Assembly (NCBI GenBank): GCA_944739405.2
Contig: OX123186.2
Span: 14,873,552 to 14,937,551 of the forward strand
DNA: 64,000 nucleotides
Source: Euclidia mi
Lineage: Eukaryota; Arthropoda; Insecta; Lepidoptera; Erebidae
Reading direction: 5' to 3'
Made by a program: the position numbers and the translations under genes. The notes under the pieces are model-generated. The model made no database searches and had not been told where the DNA came from. It saw only the letters and a program-made list of their open reading frames with translations. Positions 55,611 to 64,000 of the stretch are shown one piece after another; positions within the stretch are counted from its first letter, which is position 1, and the number at the start of each line of letters is the position of its first letter.

Positions 55611-55699
55611 GTAAATAACGCTCTCTCTAAAGTAGTTCAATGGTTTACTACTAACAATTTACTGTTAAATGAAAGAAAAACAAAATGTATACGATTTTC

Positions 55700-56348
55700 A
55701 AGACCGAATGTAAAACAAGTTAAACCTAACATATGTTTGAATGGAGAAGAGTTGGATCTTATAGATAACACCGTATTTTTAGGCATAACCTTAGATTATA
55801 TATAGGTCAGTTGTCGAATAGACTTAGCTCTGCAGCCTACGCGGTTTATAAAATTCGTCAGTTAACTGATATAGATACGGCCAGATTAGTATATTTTAGT
55901 TATTTCCACAGCATAATGTCATATGGCATTTTATTATGGGGCAACTGTGTTTGTACTGCAGAAGCGGGCTATTCGTGCAATCTACAGTCTTGGTTCAAGG
56001 CATTCACTGAGGGAAAAATTTAAAGAAATTAAGATAATGACTGTCGCATCTCAATACATTTATGAGAACTTGTTATATGTCAGGAAAAATATAAATATGT
56101 TTTCTAAATTCAGCGACATTCATAAAATAAATACACGAAACAAAAACAAACTTGTTCTACTTTCAACTAGACTACAAAAAATAAGTAACTCATACAAGTG
56201 TCAAAGCATACGTTTTTACAAAAAAATTCCATTCAATATTCAGGAACTAAGTATTAATAAATTCAAAGTATTTATTAAACAGAGCTTGTGTTCAAAAGCT
56301 TATTACACAGTTAAAGATTATTTAGCAGACAAAAACGCCTGGAATTGA
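55700..56348 (+). pseudogene. Non-LTR E C-terminal region
   Basis: ELDLIDNTVFLGITLD (about 55750) and LSSAAYAVYKIRQLTDIDTA (55820-55880) are the thumb. YGATVFVLQKRAIRAIYSL (55930-55985) is the QKRAIR block shared with element B, in another frame. CSKAYYTVKDYLADK ends it at 56348. A double reading at 55923-56023 marks a frame break near 55960. Confidence 0.75.
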
Positions 56349-56640
56349 GTTTAAAAATTATGAATTGACATTATGAATTTTAACATTTTGAAATTAGTGA
56401 CATAATATTTTTATTTACATTTGTAGTACTTATATCTTTACATTCTGACATTTTTGATTTGACATTTGTAATTTAATTTATTTTGTTTTGACATTGTTTG
56501 ATTTGACATTGTTGTTTTTTTTTTGACATTCAAAATTACTTAAATAATATATTATTATTTTATTTTTTAGAAATTCTTAAATTGACATTCAATAATATTT
56601 TCTGACATTTAAATATATGACATCTTATTGTTTAAATTTT
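56349..56640 (+). other. Non-LTR E 3' UTR with repeated TGACATT
   Basis: About eight TGACATT and two TGACATA/C heptamers in 260 bp, in otherwise AT-rich sequence. Element B has the same motif in its 3' UTR. Confidence 0.65.
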
Positions 56641-56831
56641 TATTATTTTCACATATTGTTTACAACATGTATTTTACTATGTATTAGCATGTAAAGTTGT
56701 GAGTACGATGTGGGCATTATTAAACATATAAACAAATAGTTGTGGCAACCTTTTTGATGGCTAAGGCTGACATGCTTATGCATACACCTTCTGATGGCGT
56801 GGAGGCATAGTGATACAGATCGTGCTGGCTC

Positions 56832-57132
56832 CCTCAATCACGGTTGAGCCGTACGATTGCTGTTGAATGCGGGCCATCAGTGGGCCGAGTCAGTCAAAAG
56901 CGTCAGATGATTTCCTGCATTGTACTTGCATACTAAACCCTTTTTTCGTCTGGACTTTAAAAGATCAAGAAAAGACTAAAGAAATTGAAGTGACAAAAAA
57001 AATGACTCTGAGTTTGTTTCGGCCTTTCTTCTCAAGAAGTCATTTAGCTAGGAAAAGCCGGCATCATCTAGAATAGGGTTTTGACATGTATAAGTGTTGT
57101 AAACAACCAAAATGCAGAAATAAATATGTCTT
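56832..57132 (+). repeat. Dispersed 300-bp repeat, copy 2
   Basis: Aligns with 40552-40850 (CTCAATCACGGTTGAGCCGTA; GAGTCAGTCAAAA; CATTTAGCTAGGAAAAGCC; GTATAAGTGTTGTAAACAACC), with insertions such as CCCTTTTTTCGTC. Same orientation. Confidence 0.65.
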
Positions 57133-57147
57133 TATGTCTTTTATGTC

Positions 57148-57270
57148 ACTAAGTTATTACATTTGAAACGAATGATCTAGAAACTACATTTTTAATTTAT
57201 TAGAAGCCGACGTTTCAAATTCTTTACAGGATTCATGTTCACGGCAGACAGTTTCAAATGTATTAACTTA
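57148..57270. repeat. Hairpin-forming inverted repeat
   Basis: TCACTAAGTTATTACATTTG (from 57148) and its near complement (one mismatch; ends TATTAACTTAGTGA at 57270) flank about 75 bp containing GACGTTTCAAATTCTTTACA. It directly abuts copy b of the 53-bp repeat. Confidence 0.65.
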
Positions 57271-57322
57271 GTGAAACCAATACATCGCGATAAAATGCGT
57301 AAACTGTAGTTTAATTTCAATG
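57270..57322. repeat. 53-bp repeat, copy b (inverted partner of 51291)
   Basis: AGTGAAACCAATACATCGCG to TTAATTTCAATG, 52 of 53 bases identical to the reverse complement of 51291-51343. Confidence 0.8.
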
Positions 57323-57547
57323 TCTTGTTTAGTTGATTATTAATTTTTTTCTTTTTAATTTTAGTTTTACTATGTTCTTTTTTGGTCTTGTATGGTAAAA
57401 TTGTTTTTTATTGGTCTCATTGTTGTTATAATATAAGGGAAGGAACGAAGTTTTCCCTACACAAGTACTTCAGTAACTTACTGGGGATTCTTCAATTGAT
57501 GTATGAAGTCGTATATGAGATAAATAAAGACACTTTTTATTTTATGT

Positions 57548-57711
57548 TATTTTATTTTATTTTATTTTATTTTATTTTATTTTATTTTATTTTATTTTAT
57601 TTTATTTTATTTTATTTTATTTTATTTTATTTTATTTTATTTTATTTTATTTTATTTTATTTTATTTTATTTTATTTTATTTTATTTTATTTTATTTTAT
57701 TTTATTTTATT
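57548..57711 (+). repeat. (TTTTA)n microsatellite
   Basis: About 33 uninterrupted TTTTA units. The open frame through it (ILFYFILFYF...) is only the repeat translated. Confidence 0.95.
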
Positions 57712-57734
57712 AACCCTGTACATAATAAACTGGG

Positions 57735-57910
57735 CACATGCTTCTTCTCGCTGTGGGAAGGGTTAGGCATAATCCAGTTCGCTAACAAAGGGTGGATTGA
57801 TAGACTTCTCTTTATGTCTTGCAAGAACATTATGGAGAACTTTCAAACCTGCAGGTTTCCTCACGATGTTTTTTTTTTTCACCGTTTAGCAAGCGATCAT
57901 TTACATTTTT
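57735..57910 (+). repeat. CATGGAGAACTC-type dispersed repeat, copy 2
   Basis: GCAAGAACATTATGGAGAAC, AACCTGCAGGTTTCCTCACG, a T-run and CACCGTTTAGCAAGCGAT follow copies at 42425 and 59462. Confidence 0.6.
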
Positions 57911-57962
57911 TTTCAATACCTTGTTTAATTACCGTAGGTATTTAATACATAGACATACAACT

Positions 57963-58362
57963 TACATACATACATACATATCGTCACGCCTTTTATCCCC
58001 GAAGGGGTAGGCAGAGGTGTATTTCTACACCCACTTTTCGCCAGATATACTTTAGTCCCACGTAATAAGGAGCGAGCCTATTGCCGTACCGGGCACATTT
58101 CCAGACTCCGTGCTGCCACTGAGAATTTCGTGGCAGAAAAACCCAATAACACCGCCCGACCCAGGAATCGAACCCGGGACCCCGATCCCACGCGCACATT
58201 TATGCCGTGAGACCAGCGAGGCAGTCGTATAGGGTTTGATGTCGAGTTTTCCGTCTCTACGCAAAGATGATATTTGCATCGTGTTATCCCTTAGTCGCCT
58301 TTTATGACACCCACGGGAAGATGTGACACTTGTATTCTATGCCGTCAACCACACGGACAACT
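57963..58362 (-). repeat. Full-length tRNA-type SINE, copy 2
   Basis: Reverse-complement match to 39990-40395 over the whole length: head near 58355 (CGGCATAGAATACAAGTG), box B GGGTTCGATTCCTGGG at about 58157-58172, and tail with (TATG)n ending at 57963. Same family in opposite orientation. Confidence 0.8.
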
Positions 58363-61300
58363 TATATATACAAAAGTTTATATCTTATAGCATACGAGTT
58401 GATAATCAGTATTAAAAACGATAATAATTATCACAGACGCCCCATGGGACCGAATTGCTCGCTTCATTAAGATATAATGAGTTTCATGATACCATCTACA
58501 CCATACTTTCTATTAACACAATATTTGCTTCTTACAATAATTAGCTGCGAGTTGGGCTATTCTCTATGGAATTGTAACAAAATAATAAAATGTGATATCT
58601 TGATTGGCATTGGAATCGTCAGAGAGAAATGTATTAAAAAAAGAAGCTTTATTTGAGATATTATCTTCTTAGTCGGAATTTACGATTCTATATAAATTTA
58701 TACAACTAGGTAGCAACTGTTACTGATATTAAGACCTACTTTTGTGTAGTAAAAAGTATAAAGACCGCTTGATGAAAGTAAGGGTACTGTAACATATTCA
58801 GGACGTTGCAGTATAAGAGAAAACCGTTCAATAGGAGGAAGTCATTGCGATCCCCACGAAGAAACATACTTGCAAATAAAGGTAAAATTAGTAATTCCTT
58901 GATCAACCCTGTAACTTATCCCGCAACTTTCAGGAAAGCTTATATTCTACCTTCAGTTTTTAATAATTACGCGATAAAGACCGTCACAAAAATATTACTT
59001 TATTACCATACCAGTCGTGAAAGTTTAAATGTGTATTTACGAAGTCAAATATTTTTTAAAATTCAACAGCGTAATAAATCTTCAATTCATAAAGCATTCT
59101 TCAAATGTCACAAAGTAAACAAGATCTAGGCAAATAATATAATGTTTTGCCTTATAATTAAGGCTAAAATTTGAATAAATAAATTTATACTTCTTAGTAT
59201 TTATAACTACTTCAAAAGTAATGAAAGTGTCATAACTACTTCGAATTATGAACCTAACCCCGACTAAGTTCTGTGAAAGCACTTCCTTTATAATACCCGT
59301 AAAGAAAACTAGGTAAGCATAAGAAAATATGACAGTGTTTATTATACTCGTAATAAGTTTAAAAAAAAGTTTTATGAAAGTTTCGTATAGCTATGTCAAA
59401 AATATTTTAATACTATACATATAATCATTAGCCTTGTTTAAACTAGTCTCTTCTAAAGTCTCTTCTCACTATAGTGGCTAAGTGCGAATTCACAGACTTC
59501 ACATGTCTCTCGCAAACATTATGGTTTTAGCACAATGTTTTTGCAACCGATAATTTAATATGCAGTTATTTCGTACAGTCACAGTTCGCGTTTTTGAATC
59601 CAAGACACTGCGTAGTCGCCTATCCGTCTCTCTTCTAGGCTTCTTCTTATCCTGATAATTTTATTACTGTCTATATAATTATCATCCTTGCGCTTGTCTT
59701 GATAATGAACCAAGATTTTTGTTTTGGTGCGGAGACCCCACTGTACAGTAGATACAGATTTGACAGAATATATATTTTTTTAATGAGTGATTAACTCCTC
59801 AAACCTAAAGAATAATACTATTATATAGTTTGGACCAGTAACAGGTTATCTCAACACGAGCTTAGCAACAATTAACAGTTTAATACCACAGACTTTTCGA
59901 AAATCCAAAGTTTAATTTTCGAAAAGTCAGTGGTGCGTGCCATAGATTACAACCTATTCGTCTCCTCCTAGGCTATTCGATCTCTCACAAAACAATCGCT
60001 GCAAACTCAAGATAATGCCAATAGAAAAGCGTTGACAGTATCAAACTTGTAATAGATTGACACGACAAGGGCGTTCTTTTCTGACTCGCTTTTCAGTGTC
60101 TCGCATTTCGGAGACAATTAAGCTTAACCTTGATCGAAATGATCTGAAGGAGTCTCTCTTACTGATAAAATATTTACTGGAGACTTGTCAATGTTACTGC
60201 CAGTTGTTGTTCTAATTGCCTGTATGCCTAAATGGCCTGTATAGGTTTGATTGCCCCACGGGACAACACTTAGTGTGCTCCAAAAATTGTTTTACGAGTC
60301 TGAATTTCTCTTGCGTCCATTTGAAAGTTTGTTAATTGGAAACTAAATTATATCGAAGCCTAGACATTTTATTACAAAATCGAATTGAATATCAATCAAT
60401 CGACTAATAATTCACTCCAAATAAGCACTGAAAACATATCACGAAATGCGCTGTTTATAATTTTAAAATGGTATGATAGTCCGTTCCGTAAAAGAGTAGG
60501 TCATTCCCTACATGAACCCGTTACAAATCCAGAGAAATATAATATTAATACGCATTTATTTAACCCTCAAGCTACAATTTTGAAATGATATGTCATGTAA
60601 AAGATAAGGGTTTGAAGATATGCTTTAATTTTTTGCAGTAGGTATAGATATTCGAAGGACCAAAGTAAGACCAGTATTTGCACAATTTGATTAATCCACC
60701 TTGAACTGGTGAGCTACGCCTAACTTTGACAAATATAATCTTATAATAGTAGTTGTGGTATATGTTGAATCGATATCTAAACTAATTCAAGGTTAATTTG
60801 CTTAAGATTTCTATTTAAAGTTAGTTCTATATTCAAATGTGCTTTAATATCTTAACAAACTTGAATTTCGTTATGAGTGCTTACCATAATAACTTTGAAG
60901 TAAACGTACCACAAGGTCTAAAGATTCAAATACAAGGTGGTCTTGACTCCCTTACACAAAAAACAGAAATATAAGTAAGTAGGTATATACATCGTTTTAG
61001 AAGCAAAGGTATAATAAAAGCACTAATACATATCCTTAAATGACGAGGTTCTAATCTCAGCAGGACGTTGATTAGGTTCCAATGAAACTAAAAGATTAAT
61101 TTCTCACGCAACTCTTATTATAGTTACAAATATCCAAGCTTAGCTTAGCTTACTAACAAAGAAAGATCAAGTTCATTTAAACACTTTCCTTGCTAAAGGG
61201 AAAATTTCGTTACAATCACGAAGGGTACCTAAATCAGGGGATTTAGATTGACCTGTGTAATGTACCAGAAAATGGAATTTGCGTGTGTTATCGATAAAAT

Positions 61301-62545
61301 GGTAAATAATTACGCACTCGCCTGGTTCGATTCAATAATGCGAATACACCTTTAGCCGGCTTTCCACGCCATTTTCGAGCCCTTTCACAACGGTTAAAAC
61401 GTTTCAATATAGACTTATAGATGTTACCGTTGAAGGTAATCTTGTAATTTATTTTCATTATTAAAATATGGCGGAATCAAAATGTTGTGTAATTTATTAA
61501 CTCATAATCTCTCGAGATGAAGAAGCCATGACTGTCAAAATTGTGAAGCAGAATATTCAGGTATTTTCGTCATCTAAATTAAATTTTTCATTTGTTGCCA
61601 TCATCGCTACCTGAAAAATCCAGGGAGAGGTTAGGAAAATCATATATCATCCGGATAAGATATAATATTATTATATTTTATAATTTAAAATCAGCTTTAG
61701 GTAAAAACTCAAAGGCGTTAGTATTTTATACTATTAAGAGAAACTCATCACTAATCTAATAGAAAGTGTCCAGCGTGGGATTTGGATGTTCTACACTTGA
61801 AAATAATGGTGTTTATCGTTTTAATGGAGTAGCTGGAAAGGAATTAAAATTCGGAAGAAAACTCTTACAATGTAGCAAAAGTAATGAAACTTATCCCCAA
61901 AAATCCTGACTTTTTAAGTCAAGAGGTCCACACAACACCCAATGACAAGTTTCAAAACCATTAAATAGTTTTCATAAAGGTATTTGAATATTCTCACATA
62001 ATTTGCTGAGTTGATAAACCCCAAAGTATTAAGCATAAGCTGAAAATAACTTGAGCTTCAATCCAGGTAACTTGGCAATTTAAGTTTTCAAAACTATCTT
62101 GAAGTTGGCGCTAGTTAAACGATAGTTGCACGGCCCTAGAGGCTTCCTGTCTTAGTCTTGGCTTGAGATATAAGTGGAAGCGATTATCTTGTAATTTATT
62201 ATTCATCGCTTCTTATGGTCGTTTTACAAACAATCCTACAAGAGGACTAGGGCGGTACGCTACTGCTTTCTTGCAAAATTTCAAGCAAAAATTTTATTTA
62301 TTTACTGTAGGCTATCAACTTCATGCCACCTGATCTTAAGCAGTCATGGAGTCCGTTTTTGCTACGTGGAGGCTCTCTATTAATGGAAGTTTTATACTTG
62401 AACATTCATCAATAGCCTATCAACAGACTTCAATCCGTATTTGAACACACTCTGGCCTCTGCACGATAAGTATACTTAATGCCTTTTGGCTGTGAAATAA
62501 ACCTCTATTACTACGGGCCGTAGATTTACACATCGTGTATAATCA
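58363..62545. other. Long spacer, no gene recognised
   Basis: AT-rich. Apart from a diverged repeat (59462-59575) and a 19-bp inverted repeat (59886-59933), nothing is identified. A frame at 58806-59129 was considered and rejected. If the exons at 39636 and 43186 are real, this would be intron. Confidence 0.45.
59462..59575 (+). repeat. CATGGAGAACTC-type dispersed repeat, copy 3 (diverged)
   Basis: CTAAGTGCGAATTCACAGAC, CATGTCTCTCGCAAACATTA and ACCGATAATTTAATATGCAG resemble the 42425 copy; the middle is reduced. Confidence 0.45.
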
Positions 62546-62615
62546 CTTCATCATCATCATTTCAACCTAGACGTCCACTGCGAGGCATACGCTTTCCCCA
62601 AAGCTCTCAGTTTCT
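62546..62615 (-). repeat. RTE tail fragment (diverged)
   Basis: CATCATCATTTCAACCTAGA, CGTCCACTGCGAGGCATACG and CTTTCCCCAAAG follow the tail at 43440 and 45941, with changes. Confidence 0.55.
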
Positions 62616-62879
62616 GGAAAATAAATATAAATTCTTACTTTCAGCTTCTAATCTTAAAGAAAATGTATTTCTCACTTTATTTGTAAAGTTCCGCTGACAT
62701 GCCATGAGGCAGTAAAATTCCACGTTACAAAATGTAATCCTTATTAACCTACATTAAGTGGAGGTGTTTGACATGAATGGGAAGTTTGATATTAAAATTA
62801 AAACGAGATGACGTCACACGATCTTTGATCAAGTTTACAATACAACGTTTTAATGTTATTACACCTATGAGTCATACAT

Positions 62880-64000
62880 AATAAAACTAATCGGGTCCCT
62901 TAAAACCACGACATCTGAGGGTTATGACAGTATATGTACAAAAATTGTAAAAATGTGCAGTAAAGAGTTAAATCCTGTACTTACATTTCTGGTAAACCTC
63001 TCACTAGAAACTGGTACCTTTCCCGACAAACTCAAAAAGTCTGTGGTAAAACCTCTGTATAAGAAAGGAGACAAAAAGACCATGTGCAATTATCGGCCTA
63101 TTACAATAACACCGTTATTTTCAAAAAATTTTGAAAAGGTCATGCACGATAAGCTGACTTCCTTTTTTAACATCAATGACACCATTGTAAAAAATCAATA
63201 TGGTTTTCAGAAAAATAAATCTACCAGTGACGCAGCTTTTTCTCTAGTGAACGATATACTTCAGAATGTAAATGAGAAAAAGTATGCAACAGTAATATTT
63301 CTCGATATGTCAAAGGCATTTGACTTTGTGTCACATAAACAGCTCCTTATGAAGCTCGAGCACTATGGTATAAGGGGACCAGCTTTAAATTGGCTCAAAA
63401 CCTAACCTCAAAAAATTGTGTTGAAATAAATAGGTCTAATTATGCTATGAATGAATTCGGCGTCCCCCAAGGCAGTGTATTGGGCCCGCTTCTCTTCTAA
63501 GTATATATCAATGATTTACCTGATGCTACTCATCACAACACTATACTATTTGCGGACGATGTATCTGTCGTTGTGACTACAAACAAAAATAATACAATCA
63601 GACAACACGAAACTGACATAAACAATACCCTGACATCAATAATAGAGTGGATGAATAATAATAATTTACAAGCAAATTTAACTAAGACACATTATTATAA
63701 TTAATTTCAATAATTTTAAAAATAATGACATACATATAAATTATAACGGACAAAATCTATTGACGGCTAATAATAGTACATTTCTAGGTATAATAATTAA
63801 CAATAAACTGAACTGGAAAGAGCAAATAGAAAAGGTTACAAACAAAGTAAATGGGTTTTCTTTTGCTCTGTACAAACTGGTAAAAATTTCTGACCAAAAT
63901 ACGGCATGCTCAGCCTACTATGCGTACGTCGAATCCATACTGCGTTATGGGTTGTTACTCTGGGGAAACGGTACGGATGTAGAAAAGGCCTTTATTGCAC
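62880..64000 (+). mobile_element. Non-LTR retrotransposon F, continues past window
   Basis: It is 5'-truncated at about 62880, just ahead of RT (SLKTTTSEGYDSICTKIVK), and is open to the right edge. It has the CR1/Jockey-type RT and C-terminal order. The 5' boundary is approximate. Confidence 0.8.
62890..64000 (+). pseudogene. Non-LTR F reverse transcriptase
   Basis: RT blocks: KSVVKPLYKKGDKKTMCNYR, VIFLDMSKAFDFVSHK (A, about 63296-63340), FGVPQGSVLGPLLF (B, about 63458-63500, followed by a TAA where another residue is expected) and ILFADDVSVVV (C, about 63542-63575). A frame break lies near 63402. The thumb (LGIIINNKLNWKEQI) and LRYGLLLWGNG are near the edge. It resembles element B/E proteins. 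The C-terminal end is outside the window. Confidence 0.82.

Larger units (their letters stand above)
51344..56640 (+). mobile_element. Non-LTR retrotransposon E with ORF1, CR1/Jockey-like
   Basis: ORF1-like frames (52071-53373), endonuclease (53560-54180), linker and RT (54189-55610), C-terminus (55700-56348) and a TGACATT-rich 3' UTR are all in order, so it may be near full length. The 5' edge is set at the end of the 53-bp repeat by inference. It is related to element B. All ORFs contain breaks. Confidence 0.75.

Noticed and set aside
57382..57945. 187-codon frame with a strongly hydrophobic middle
   Set aside because: The middle is the (TTTTA)n array translated.
58806..59129. 107-codon + strand frame, with a TTGCAG and an AAAG|GTAAAA inside it that could bound an exon
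   Set aside because: Weak acceptor with little pyrimidine, no recognisable domain, and low-complexity basic composition.

Overview
The window looks like AT-rich insect genomic DNA, most likely from a moth or butterfly. I infer this from the kinds of transposons present, from tRNA-headed SINEs with (TATG)n tails, and from short motifs (a CATCATCAGCC...TCCACTG...GGACATAGGCC module; CTGTCTGTC plus GGAATGGCTGAACCGATT) that I associate with lepidopteran repeats. No database was searched. Almost everything recognisable is transposable-element DNA. I find only two short candidate host exons (39636-39671 and 43186-43214, + strand) and no rRNA gene, genuine tRNA gene or CRISPR array.

Layout. 1-10019: a broken BEL/Pao LTR retroelement (+) with gag, protease, RT, RNase H, integrase and an insect-F-like envelope gene. 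It is interrupted by a 0.7 kb foldback element in the integrase (3458-4168) and by a 5'-truncated non-LTR element on the - strand in the envelope gene (5510-8279). 10020-18500: non-coding DNA with a pair of near-identical 340-bp SINE-like copies and two tandem CTGTC-type repeats. 18500-35149: a five-level nest. Non-LTR element A (+) is split after its YADD motif by a 13.05-kb Ty3/Gypsy element (-). That element has 120-bp LTRs, a GCGAT target duplication, a PPT and a PBS. The Gypsy element is itself interrupted by a piggyBac-like element in gag (31415-33212, TTAA duplicated) and by non-LTR element B in RNase H (23004-28466). B is interrupted by a 3.3-kb TIR element (23319-26593), which carries a 3'-truncated endonuclease fragment of yet another non-LTR element.

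35150-43400: spacer with an RLE-type non-LTR remnant, two SINE families, dispersed repeats and the two candidate exons. 43430-45421: an RTE-like element (-) whose N-terminus is an in-frame fusion to the tail of another element. 47408-57322: non-LTR elements D and E (+); E lies between 53-bp inverted copies of one repeat. 57548-62880: a (TTTTA)n array, a full-length SINE and unrecognised spacer. 62880-64000: the start of non-LTR element F, which runs off the window.

The most unusual item is a small gene in the 5' leader of the Gypsy element (33581-33898, -). It encodes an MG-start, single-membrane-span basic protein, upstream of an RG-rich gag without zinc knuckles. Several frameshifts sit exactly at homopolymer runs, so part of the apparent coding decay could be sequencing or assembly error.
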